Source of the DNA: Nitrospira sp.
GTDB taxonomy: Bacteria; Nitrospirota; Nitrospiria; Nitrospirales; Nitrospiraceae
DNA: 33,268 bases
Reading direction: 5' to 3'
NCBI GenBank assembly: GCA_005116885.1
Contig: SWDP01000002.1
Location: 492,315 to 525,582 of the forward strand
This document shows positions 7,434-14,636 of this stretch, in pieces (position 1 is the stretch's first letter; the number at the start of each line of letters is the position of its first letter). The notes beneath the pieces are model-generated. The model did not search any database. It was not told where the DNA came from and saw only the letters and a list, made by a program, of their open reading frames with translations. A program made the translations under genes and the position numbers.

Positions 7434-8728
7434 AACCTTGGGCCATCCGCATACCGAACCGTACCTCTCAGCACAACGTCTCACAGGAAAAAGTCCCTGC
7501 CGTACCCCCCCGCCCTCTGCTCTTCACACGAGATTTTGGATTGATATGGCTCAGTCAGTTGGTGTCCCAAGTCGGCGACGGTGTCTCGAATCTTGCTCTC
7601 CTCTGGTTTGTGTATTCGATTACCGGCTCGCCGGTGAAAACGACCATCATCGGACTCATTCATACGATTCCGCCGATCGTGCTCGGTCCCTTCATCGGCG
7701 TGTATGTAGACCGGTTACCGAAAAAATTCTTCCTCATTGGATCGAACGTATTCCGGGCTGTGTTGATGGGCATCATTCCCTGCGCGGTGTCAACCGATAC
7801 CTTCACCGTCAATCTCTTGTATGGCCTTGTCTTCCTTGATGCAATGGCAATGGCGATGTTCAGCCCGGCGCTGACGTCGTCGGTGCCGATGATCGTTCCT
7901 CGCGCGCAATTTACCGCCGCGAATGCACTGATTCAGAGTACGACCAGTCTGGGAATCATTTTCGGTCCGGCAGTGAGCGGCGTAGGGATCGCGTTGTTCG
8001 GTTCGCAGGAAGTACTGTGTCTGAATGGGGCAACGTATTTCGTGGCCGCATTATGCCTTGGGATGGTGCGATTGGGAGCCGGCCAGCCATCTGCTGCAGA
8101 ACCAGAGACGACAGGTGGGTCAGCGTGGCAAGACTTCAAAGAGGGCTTGACCTTTGTTGCGACCAAGCAACGGGTTATTCTGCTGCTGATTTTGACTGCG
8201 GGATGTTATGGATTCGGCGCCAGCGCGCTTTCGACGTTGTTTCCTGTTTTCGCGAGAAAGCTGTTAGGACTGGGGCCGGTCGAGGTAGGCTACCTGTGGT
8301 CGTCCCTGGGAATCGGATTGCTCGTCATGTCGGTCGTGCTTCTGTGGTGTACGGAACGGACTCTCGCCGACCGAGTCAATATCATCTTTTGGGCGAGTGC
8401 GGTGAGTGGGCTGGCGATTGTGGCGCTCGTCTGGATGAAAGACATTTATGTCGTCAGCATTCTCATGATCATGATCGGAGCGGGGATGGGAGCCTTTACT
8501 CCCATCGCCTGGGGTGTCGTGCAAGAGCTGACGCCTCGCATGATGGTGGGGCGCGTTCTCGGGCTCTATGGTACAGGTGCGATGACAGCCGCCATCAGTG
8601 GAATCAGCGTGTTTGGGCAGATTACAGAGCGGTTTGGTGAATCGACGGGAATAGCAGGCATTGCTGTGACCTTTCTGCTGACAGCCTTCCTCGGAAGCTG
8701 GTTGAGCCGGTCAATCCGAAATCGATAA
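7430..8728 (+). CDS. MFS transporter (second paralogue)
   Basis: 432 residues, about 12 membrane segments, and an N-terminal cytoplasmic extension of about 30 residues. Motif A appears as GVYVDRLPKKF near 90-100. Shared stretches with the transporter at 5296 (SQVGDG, NALIQSTTSLG, GPAVSGVGIA, YLWSSLGIG) show common ancestry, while the C-terminal halves have diverged. The likely start is the GTG at 7430, overlapping the BON gene stop as GTGA, with GAGTGAGGGG just upstream acting as ribosome site. The substrate is unknown; the family resemblance is to MFS_3 exporters. The stop is nine bases before the debranching-enzyme gene. Confidence 0.9.
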   Translation: MKPWAIRIPNRTSQHNVSQEKVPAVPPRPLLFTRDFGLIWLSQLVSQVGDGVSNLALLWFVYSITGSPVKTTIIGLIHTIPPIVLGPFIGVYVDRLPKKFFLIGSNVFRAVLMGIIPCAVSTDTFTVNLLYGLVFLDAMAMAMFSPALTSSVPMIVPRAQFTAANALIQSTTSLGIIFGPAVSGVGIALFGSQEVLCLNGATYFVAALCLGMVRLGAGQPSAAEPETTGGSAWQDFKEGLTFVATKQRVILLLILTAGCYGFGASALSTLFPVFARKLLGLGPVEVGYLWSSLGIGLLVMSVVLLWCTERTLADRVNIIFWASAVSGLAIVALVWMKDIYVVSILMIMIGAGMGAFTPIAWGVVQELTPRMMVGRVLGLYGTGAMTAAISGISVFGQITERFGESTGIAGIAVTFLLTAFLGSWLSRSIRNR

Positions 8729-8737
8729 GAGGGCCTT

Positions 8738-10906
8738 ATGAAAAACGTGTATCGTCGGAACGATCAATGTAGCATTGTCATCACCTCCTCCTCATTGACC
8801 GATGACCACATTGAAGTTCTGAAGCAGGGCGATACGTTCGGTGTGTTCGACGGAAACGGCGACATCCATTCCATCAGAACAGGTTCGCAAGGCCTCTACC
8901 ACGGAGGCACTCGCTTTCTGTCGCGGTTCGAGTTGGCCATCAATGGAGAGCGGCCATTGCTGCTCAGCTCGACCGTCAAAGAAGAGGACGTCTTGCTGAG
9001 CGTTGATCTGACGAATCCCAACCTGACCCAGTCAGGGCAGGAAGAGATCGTGGGCGGTGTGCTCCACCTGTCTCGGACTCGGTTCTTGTGGCAAGGGCAT
9101 TGTTTCGAACGTCTTCGAGTCCACAACTATAGCCTCTGTTCCATTCCGGTTCGGATTTCTTTCTCAGTGGAGGCCGATTTTGCCGATCTGTTCGAAGTCC
9201 GCGGGACAAAGCGAAGTCGGCGAGGCCGACGTTTGGAAGCCATCACCTTTAAAGATGGTATGTCTCTCGGATATGAGGGGCTAGATCGTGTGGATCGATG
9301 GGTCACCATCCGCTGTGTACCGGCTCCGACTACGGTCCTCCCCGGTGAGATCCATTGTGACACGCTCTTACAAGCGGGAGAAGTCGCCCAGTGGGATCTC
9401 ACGATCTCTTGCGACATCGACAAACCACTCACCTGTGATCTCTCGTATGAAGGCACATTCGACATCGTAGAGCGCGCACGCCACGCCGCGAAAGCTGATG
9501 ATTGCCTGATCGTGACCTCGAATGAGCAATTCAACGCATGGCTGAGCCGCTCGTTTGCCGACCTCCACATGATGGTTGCCGACACGCCCGACGGCCCCTA
9601 TCCCTACGCCGGTGTCCCCTGGTTCAGCACCCCATTTGGGCGCGACGGCCTCATTACTGCATTTGAATTTCTCTGGGTCAATCCAAGCATCGCCCGTGGT
9701 GTGTTGGCCTATCTGGCGGCGACTCAGGCGAGGGAAGTGATTCCAGAGCAGGATGCAGAGATCGGAAAAATTTTGCATGAAACCCGCAAGGGAGAGATGG
9801 CGGCGCTCAACGAGATTCCGTACGGCCGCTACTACGGCAGCGTTGACGCGACACCGCTATTCGTCATGCTGGCTGGAGCGTATTATGAACGGACCGGCGA
9901 TCGGGCGTTCATCAGGCACATCTGGCCGAATATCGAACTGGCATTACAGTGGATTGATCGTGAAGGCGATCTCGATGGCGATGGGTTTGTGGAGTACAGC
10001 CGCCGGTCGAGGGGGGGGCTGATCCATCAAGGGTGGAAAGATTCACGGGATGCGGTGTTTCACGCAGATGGCAGCCCGGCGGAAGGACCCATTGCGCTCT
10101 GTGAAGTACAGGGGTATGTGTTTGCCGCCAAGCGGCGCGCAGCTGAATTAGCGTTGATGCTGGGCCATACGGACCAAGCCCGCCGTCTCCTCAAAGAGGC
10201 GGCCAGGCTCCGTGCTCAATTCGAGCGAATTTTCTGGTGCAACGATCTCTCGTCCTATGCCTTGGCCTTGGACGGGCTCAAGCAGCCCTGTCGAGTCAAG
10301 ACGTCGAATGCCGGCCACAGCCTCTGGACGGGGATCGCCACTCGACAGCATGGTATGAGAACGGCCAAGACCTTAATGACCGAGGCCTGTTTCAACGGAT
10401 GGGGTGTCCGAACCGTCGCCGCAACGGAGATCCGCTTCAATCCTATGTCGTACCACAACGGATCTGTCTGGCCGCACGATAATGCCATCATCGCTGCGGG
10501 CATGGCTTCCTACGGATTCAAACAAGGCGCCTTGAAGATTCTTTCCGGTCTCTTCGACTCCAGCCGATTTCTCGATTTACATCGGCTACCTGAACTGTTG
10601 TGCGGGTTCTCGCGCCGGCCCGGTGAGGGGCCCACGCTGTACCCGGTAGGCTGTAGTCCTCAGACGTGGTCTTCGGTTGCACTGTTCCTGCTGCTTCAAT
10701 CTTGTCTTGGTTTGCGAATTGACGCTCCGCTGGCCCGACTGTCGTTCTCGCAACCGGTCTTGCCGCCTTTCCTCAAGCACATTGAGATAAAAAATCTCAC
10801 GATTGGAGACGCCACAGTAGATCTCTCGCTTGAACGTCAGGCGGAAGGTGTTCGTGTGAATATAGTGAGGCGAGAAGGTCGAGTCGAAATCGTCACCACG
10901 AAGTAA
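8738..10906 (+). CDS. Amylo-alpha-1,6-glucosidase-type glycogen debranching enzyme
   Basis: 722 residues in two parts. The N-terminal beta-rich module (about 25-240, from QGDTFGVFDGNGDI) resembles the bacterial/archaeal glycogen-debranching N-terminal domain. The C-terminal (alpha/alpha)6 glucosidase module begins around 270 and carries the diagnostic PWFSTPFGRDG at 294-304. Further motifs include NEIPYGRYYGSVDATPLF and, near the end, YHNGSVWPHDNAII. Enzymes of this type hydrolyse alpha-1,6 branches of glycogen-like glucans in the cytoplasm. The ATG at 8738 has GAGGG upstream and follows the MFS stop by nine bases. It is the last gene of the operon. An exact substrate other than glycogen (for example another branched glucan) cannot be excluded. 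Confidence 0.9.
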   Translation: MKNVYRRNDQCSIVITSSSLTDDHIEVLKQGDTFGVFDGNGDIHSIRTGSQGLYHGGTRFLSRFELAINGERPLLLSSTVKEEDVLLSVDLTNPNLTQSGQEEIVGGVLHLSRTRFLWQGHCFERLRVHNYSLCSIPVRISFSVEADFADLFEVRGTKRSRRGRRLEAITFKDGMSLGYEGLDRVDRWVTIRCVPAPTTVLPGEIHCDTLLQAGEVAQWDLTISCDIDKPLTCDLSYEGTFDIVERARHAAKADDCLIVTSNEQFNAWLSRSFADLHMMVADTPDGPYPYAGVPWFSTPFGRDGLITAFEFLWVNPSIARGVLAYLAATQAREVIPEQDAEIGKILHETRKGEMAALNEIPYGRYYGSVDATPLFVMLAGAYYERTGDRAFIRHIWPNIELALQWIDREGDLDGDGFVEYSRRSRGGLIHQGWKDSRDAVFHADGSPAEGPIALCEVQGYVFAAKRRAAELALMLGHTDQARRLLKEAARLRAQFERIFWCNDLSSYALALDGLKQPCRVKTSNAGHSLWTGIATRQHGMRTAKTLMTEACFNGWGVRTVAATEIRFNPMSYHNGSVWPHDNAIIAAGMASYGFKQGALKILSGLFDSSRFLDLHRLPELLCGFSRRPGEGPTLYPVGCSPQTWSSVALFLLLQSCLGLRIDAPLARLSFSQPVLPPFLKHIEIKNLTIGDATVDLSLERQAEGVRVNIVRREGRVEIVTTK

Positions 10907-10956
10907 TAAATCGAACCCCCATCCAGCATTCGTTTAAAACATTCATCGTTCACTCA

Positions 10957-10985
10957 GACATGTTGTCCCTGATGGACAAGATGTT
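10957..10985. promoter_or_regulatory. Second paired dyad operator, candidate NtrC-type enhancer
   Basis: GACATGTTGTC (10957-10967) and GACAAGATGTT (10975-10985) repeat the motif seen at 3157-3186, again as a pair, here 18 bp between centres. They lie about 200 bp upstream of the sigma-54-type promoter at 11168-11183. The surrounding gene-free stretch 10907-11244 shows nothing else apart from that promoter. Confidence 0.55.
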
Positions 10986-11167
10986 CCTTCCACGCAGTTT
11001 CCTTGTATAGCGGGAACTTACGTATAGCCTGACCTCAGTTGCATTCAACTAGTCCTCCGGACGTCAATGCTTATAACCGAATACTGGACTGCGGTCATGA
11101 ATCTACATGCCTCTAGTCGTTGAAAGGGTTGAGTGTTATCCGATGCGAGAGTTTCGATGCAATAGAA

Positions 11168-11183
11168 CGGTCTGAGTCTTGCA
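11168..11183 (+). promoter_or_regulatory. Candidate sigma-54 (-24/-12) promoter
   Basis: CGGTCTGAGTCTTGCA has GG (11169-11170), ten bases and GC (11181-11182), with a perfect TTGCA -12 element but a poorer -24. The start would lie near 11194, giving a leader of about 50 nt to the ATG at 11245. The upstream operator pair raises its credibility. Confidence 0.55.
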
Positions 11184-11244
11184 TTTTTATACCATTATCA
11201 TATGAAGCGCCCATCAGACTGTGGTGCGCAGAAAGAGAGGAGTA

Positions 11245-11493
11245 ATGAAAGAGACTCATCGTGTCCCGTCATTGATGTTCCGCAATATCAAAAGACATCC
11301 GAACATTAAAAAAATGCCGGTATTGCGTGATGTACAAGGCCCTCGCTGTGCGTATTGTGGGAGTCTGCGTTATTTCCTCGTGTTTCGCGTGAGTGAAGAC
11401 GGCAGGAACGGAATACTTGTTGGCCAATGCAACAATTGCCGAACCCCTCGAGAGCTGACAGTGGGCGACATTAAATGGGGATGCCGTGCCTGA
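11245..11493 (+). CDS. Small basic zinc-ribbon protein
   Basis: 82 residues from the ATG at 11245, chosen because GAGAGGAG lies a few bases upstream. A GTG at 11221 would add eight residues but lacks such a site. The N-terminal third is basic (RNIKRHPNIKKM). Cys35-x2-Cys38 and Cys62-x2-Cys65 bracket a beta-hairpin-like stretch, giving a typical zinc ribbon. It might bind nucleic acid or act as a protein-interaction module; no family is recognised. It stands alone between the debranching-enzyme gene and the decayed otsA region. It is preceded by a sigma-54-type promoter and paired operators, as is the receiver gene at 3358. Confidence 0.75.
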   Translation: MKETHRVPSLMFRNIKRHPNIKKMPVLRDVQGPRCAYCGSLRYFLVFRVSEDGRNGILVGQCNNCRTPRELTVGDIKWGCRA

Positions 11494-11552
11494 ATCGGAG
11501 AGTGACAGACAGGAACAACGGGTAGAGGAGGGCCATCGCTCAGCACATACAA

Positions 11553-11655
11553 TGCACACTAGGGCAACCTCTAGGTAGGTAAGTTGCCATAGTGTGCAAG
11601 GATTGGCAAAGCCGTAACAGTTCTACGGTTTATCACTATGGCGGGATCCTCTGTA
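11553..11655 (+). ncRNA. Candidate structured RNA element, class uncertain
   Basis: A long hairpin is formed by TGCACACTA (11553-11561) with TAGTGTGCA (11590-11598). It continues inward as GGCAAC (11563-11568) with GTTGCC (11583-11588) after one mismatch. It is followed by GGCAAAGCCGTA and TACGGTT, which can pair (AGCCGTA/TACGGTT), inside an outer AGGAT/ATCCT clamp ending near 11655. The GCAAAGCC and ATGGCGGGATCC pieces loosely recall cyclic-di-GMP-I (GEMM) riboswitches, but the layout does not match well. It lies in the 434-bp gap before the otsA remnant, which otherwise shows no gene. Confidence 0.3.
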
Positions 11656-11927
11656 AAAAGCGAATGCGTAACCATACACTCTCTGTCTTCATGCGTGACA
11701 GCTATGGGTAGAAGAAAAGACGCGCAGAAGAATCTGACTTGCCGAGACGGAGTGCAAGTATTGGGAACGCAAGCCAATTTGGTTAAAGAACATTCTACGG
11801 ACTATTTAGGTGTGATGCAGAAGGATTGCGCATCGATGTTGCATCGATCCCTGAACCTCTTCATACTCGACATGAAGATGTATCGGTCATGCTCGACCGC
11901 ATGAGCGAGGGAAGAGGAGATCGAGTA

Positions 11928-12396
11928 ATGGATAGGCAACGACTGATCGTCGTATTAAACCGTCAGCCCTGCGAACATCGATGGGAGAGCGATCAACTTA
12001 TTTGTGCGTGGACCGATGGAGGGTTGACAGCGGCTCTGGATCTGGTGCTCCAACGGTACGGCGGCACCTGGGTTGCCTGGGGAAGCGGGTCGGCCGTCAA
12101 TGATGGAATGAACCTTGTGGCGAAGGAATATGTCGCGGCACAGGTCTGTGAACCCCGTGTGTTATTGGTCAGCCAAATGGCCGGGGCGTTAGAAGAGTTG
12201 CCAGGCGCGTGCGTGATCAACCCGTACGAAATCGAAGGCCTGGCCGAAACCATCAAAGGCGCTTTAGGGATGCCGCTTGATGGACGTCGGCGAAGAATGC
12301 GCCGGATGCGCTCCTATCTTGCCGCGCACGATATTCATGCATGAGTGGACGGATGTCTTCATGATGCGTTGGTGGGGATACAGACCTGAGTGCGTG
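11928..12396 (+). pseudogene. otsA: Trehalose-6-phosphate synthase remnant, internally deleted and frameshifted
   Basis: An ATG at 11928 with AGAGGAG upstream opens 138 codons, stopping at 12344. Residues 1-56 match the OtsA (GT20) N-terminus: RLIVVLNRQP, DGGLTAALDLVLQRYGGTWVAWGSG. From residue 59 the protein jumps straight to the C-terminal part, DGMNLVAKEYVAAQ, the Ser-x-x-AGA-like SQMAGALEEL and NPYEIEGLAETI. About 300 or more residues, including most of the donor and acceptor site, are missing at about 12090-12105, yet the join is in frame. A tandem CATG duplication near 12333-12341 then shifts the frame: the expected HDIHEWTDVF ending continues in another frame as HEWTDVFM. The product cannot be a working synthase. 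Residual expression of a small protein is possible. Confidence 0.8.
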
Positions 12397-12995
12397 ATTT
12401 ATGAGGAGTGGTTGCGAGAGAACGACGAAGCTGACAGCAGGTCATATGTGCTATTGGTTACAAGACGAGAACCTATCTCAACATTGAAAAGAATCACTTG
12501 ATCGGACAGCAAGTACGCGAGGCCTTGAGCCCTAACCTCGATATTTTCAAGGATGTTGCCATTTGATCGGGACAGCACCTGATAAAGCCGAGCTGCGCAG
12601 TTTTCGCAACTCGATGTTGAGATAGGTTCGAGAGTGTCAATAGTCGGGATTGGACGCAGCCGGGGTTACGGGCTTTTGCAGTCCATCGAGTTGGCATATG
12701 GATGAACGATCGGAGCGAAGGGGTTCTGCGATCGGGAGGTATGAAACTGTGTGCGCCTGTCAGGTCTTTTCTCAATGACCGACCGTCTTTGACTGACCCA
12801 ACGCTGTTCGGTCAGAAAGTGCACCGAAGCGTGCGTTCAATATTCAGGGTGCGCCCTTCGTCGTGATGAAGCTTCATGCGGCTATGAGCCCTATAGACGG
12901 GAAGGGTGTGTCAGGAGACGCTCGCTGGACGAGTGAAAACCTGTGGAATGGCTTTCTCACACTCTGGGTGGCGGAATGATTCCAGCTGATCACAC
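12397..12995. other. Gene-free decayed stretch
   Basis: Between the otsA remnant and the IS3 remnant I see no open frame with a protein-like composition, no RNA gene and no convincing promoter. Short open frames on both strands lack ribosome sites and recognisable motifs. It is probably degraded accessory DNA. Confidence 0.5.
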
Positions 12996-13815
12996 TAAGA
13001 AGTGGCTCCGGTTGGTTGGACAGCCTAGGCCATTCCTTAAGTGGCGCCTGGCGGGTTGCTGACGACGCGGCCTGCCGTGTCGTCAGATGGTCAGAGTACA
13101 CCTGGTCTGGCGTCTGGCCGTCAAGCGCCTGATGCGGTCTGGTCTGGTTCTAGAATGCCAGATACCGCTCCAACCCCTGGTGCGCAGCCCCAACGGTGTC
13201 GTAGGCGTGCAGATAGACCTCCTCGTATTTCACGGATTTCCACAGCCGCTCGACGAACACGTTGTCCCGCCAACACCCGTTTCCATCCATGCTGATCTGG
13301 ATGCCGTGATGCGTCAGGAGTCCCGTGAACTCCTGGCTGGTGAACTGGCAGCCTTGATCGGTGTTGAAGATGGTCGGGGTGCCATGTTGAGTGATCGCCT
13401 CCTGCACCGCCTCCAGGCAGAAGTCGGTGGTCAGCGTGGTAGACACCCGCCACGCCATCACCCGGCGACTGGCCCATCCCATCACCGCGAAGAGAGACAC
13501 AAAGCCCTGCGCCATCGGAAGGTACGTGATATCCGCCGCCCACACCTGGTTGGAGCGAGTGATCGCCAGATGGCGGAGCAGATACGGGTACACTCGATGC
13601 ACCGGATGTCGTTGACTGGTGTGGGGTTTGCGAAACAGCGCTTCGCTGCCCATACGGGTCATCATGGTACGCACCCGCTTGCGCCCGATCGTGTGGCCGT
13701 CTCTCCGCAAGAGGTCGCGTAACATTCGGGCGCCGGCAAACGGAGCGGCCAGATGGAACTCGTCGATCCGGCGCATCAGCGCGAGATCCGCTGACGACAC
13801 TGACGTCGGGTGCCA
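12996..13815 (-). mobile_element. IS3-family insertion sequence remnant
   Basis: The remnant holds most of an OrfB transposase on the minus strand; OrfA and the OrfB N-terminus are gone. The downstream end is placed tentatively at about 12996, where AAGAAGTGGCTCCGG resembles the end region of IS3-type elements following the LSNQPEP-type tail. The upstream end is cut at about 13813-13815, exactly at the foot of a dispersed hairpin repeat. A hairpin at 13060-13085 (TGACGAC/GTCGTCA with inner CGGC/GCCG) lies in its distal part. Confidence 0.7.
13002..13815 (-). pseudogene. IS3-family transposase OrfB, 5'-truncated with an amber stop
   Basis: The minus-strand frame encodes SSADLALMRRIDEFH, then the rve integrase core with Asp in VWAADITYLP, Asp in FNTDQGCQFTS and Glu in DNVFVERLWKSVKYE, so the DDE triad survives. 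A TAG at 13150-13152 replaces the Tyr of the usual YLAFYN. The frame continues behind it with NQTRPHQALDGQTPDQVY, showing a single nonsense change rather than a true end. The first roughly 50-70 residues of OrfB, and OrfA, are missing. The frame stays open leftward into unrelated repeat DNA but has no credible start. It is inactive unless complemented and suppressed. Confidence 0.88.
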
Positions 13816-13890
13816 AGGCTGCCCTTTACTGCGCGCATCGAACGAGCACATTCCTATCGTGCGCGTTCTGCGAGCAAGAAGGGCACCTGG
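13813..13890. repeat. Dispersed stem-loop repeat, copy A
   Basis: The core at 13828-13875 starts ACTGCGCGCATCGAACGAGC and contains two half-units 30 bp apart (TGCGCG at 13830 and 13860, each followed by an ACGAGCA or GCGAGCA end). It lies in the loop of a stem between 13813-13827 (CC-A-AGG-C-TGCCCTT) and 13878-13890 (AAGGGCA-CCT-GG), with two bulged bases. The stem foot coincides with the IS3 truncation point. Confidence 0.65.
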
Positions 13891-13904
13891 CCTTCTTGCT
13901 TTTT
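13874..13904 (+). terminator. Intrinsic terminator-like hairpin
   Basis: GCAAGAAGG (13874-13882) pairs perfectly with CCTTCTTGC (13891-13899) and is followed directly by TTTTT (13900-13904). It overlaps the right arm of repeat copy A, so the two folds are mutually exclusive. No plus-strand gene ends immediately upstream; it would stop read-through toward moaC. Confidence 0.6.
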
Positions 13905-13933
13905 CATCTTTTCTATTCCTTTTTTCCCTCTTA

Positions 13934-14030
13934 GCAGGGCGGCCTGTTTGTTCTCCCACTGCGCGTGTCGAACGAGCACCTTCCGAGCGTGCGCGTTCCA
14001 CGAGCACAGGAGGCCAACAGGCTGCCCTGC
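13934..14030. repeat. Dispersed stem-loop repeat, copy B
   Basis: The core at 13958-14007 (ACTGCGCGTGTCGAACGAGC and onward) has half-units at 13960 and 13990, again 30 bp apart. Copy A starts exactly 130 bp earlier. The arms GCAGGGCGGCCTGTT (13934-13948) and AACAGGCTGCCCTGC (14016-14030) pair over 15 positions with one G-T. The arm sequence is unrelated to those of copies A and C. The 13816-14110 gap holds these two copies, the terminator-like hairpin and the moa promoter. Confidence 0.7.
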
Positions 14031-14037
14031 CTCTCCC

Positions 14038-14067
14038 TTGACTGCCCTTTCCACCGGCTCCTATAAT
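14038..14067 (+). promoter_or_regulatory. Sigma-70 promoter of the moa operon
   Basis: TTGACT (14038-14043), an 18-bp spacer and a perfect TATAAT (14062-14067) lie 44 nt before the moaC ATG. The start would be near 14074. The -35 box begins eight bases after the end of repeat copy B. Confidence 0.75.
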
Positions 14068-14110
14068 CCCCTCAAGTTTCTCTCTGTAACCAACTGATTC
14101 AACTATAAAA

Positions 14111-14602
14111 ATGGCAGAATTTACGCACTTCAACGAGTCGGGGCGGGCGCGGATGGTGGATGTGAGCGCCAAGGACTCGACCGAACGGGCTGCGACGGCT
14201 CAGGCCACCGTGTTTCTCCAGCCGGAAACCCTCGAAAAGATTCAACGGGGCAAGATCGCCAAGGGCGATGTGTTGTCTGTTGCCCAGGTTGCCGGTGTGA
14301 TGGGAGCGAAGAAGACTCCTGACCTGATCCCTATGTGCCACCCGATCCTCCTCACCAGCGTCGATATCTCATTCAAAGAAGAGCCGCAGCCTGACCAGGA
14401 AGGCCGCTGCTCAATTACCATTCTGGCAACGGCTAAAACGACTGGGCCTACCGGGGTGGAGATGGAAGCGATGACCGCGGTTTCCGTCGCGGCCTTGACG
14501 ATCTATGATATGTGCAAAGCGATCGATCGAGAGATGAGCTTTGGCAACGTCTGCTTGCTCGCAAAGTCAGGTGGTAAGTCAGGAGTTTTTGCAAGACGTT
14601 AA
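14111..14602 (+). CDS. moaC: Cyclic pyranopterin monophosphate synthase MoaC
   Basis: 163 residues, the normal length for MoaC. It acts with MoaA in the first step of molybdenum cofactor synthesis, converting the 3',8-cyclo-GTP intermediate to cyclic pyranopterin monophosphate in the cytoplasm. Signatures are MVDVSAK near the start, MCHPI at 75-79, the long helix TGVEMEAMTAVSVAALTIYD and the terminal KSGGKSG. The ATG at 14111 has no clear Shine-Dalgarno, but the sequence lines up with the family from here and a good promoter precedes it. It is followed after 34 nt by the moaD-moaE fusion. Confidence 0.96.
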   Translation: MAEFTHFNESGRARMVDVSAKDSTERAATAQATVFLQPETLEKIQRGKIAKGDVLSVAQVAGVMGAKKTPDLIPMCHPILLTSVDISFKEEPQPDQEGRCSITILATAKTTGPTGVEMEAMTAVSVAALTIYDMCKAIDREMSFGNVCLLAKSGGKSGVFARR

Positions 14603-14636
14603 GTCAAGTACTTGAAGTAATTGATAAAGGTATTTC

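Noticed and set aside
11800-11850. Third sigma-54-like site before the otsA remnant
   Set aside because: ATGCAGAAGGATTGC lacks the -24 GG dinucleotide and there is no operator pair upstream.
11638-11904. Open frame upstream of the otsA remnant
   Set aside because: No ribosome site, irregular composition, and it overlaps the structured region and the otsA leader. No motif supports it.
12600-12640. GGTTCGAG string resembling a tRNA T-loop
   Set aside because: No acceptor stem, anticodon arm or CCA-proximal pairing could be built around it.
12494-12775. Minus-strand open frame of 93 codons in the decayed zone
   Set aside because: Arg/Ser/Pro-rich composition typical of chance frames, with no start signal and no recognisable domain.
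13828-14012. Repeat copies A and B as a CRISPR array
   Set aside because: Only two copies 130 bp apart, imperfect and with internal duplication, no regular spacers and no cas genes nearby.
13816-14172. N-terminal extension of the transposase frame across the repeats into moaC
   Set aside because: The frame is open only by chance through repeats A and B and antisense moaC. Transposase homology stops at about 13815.
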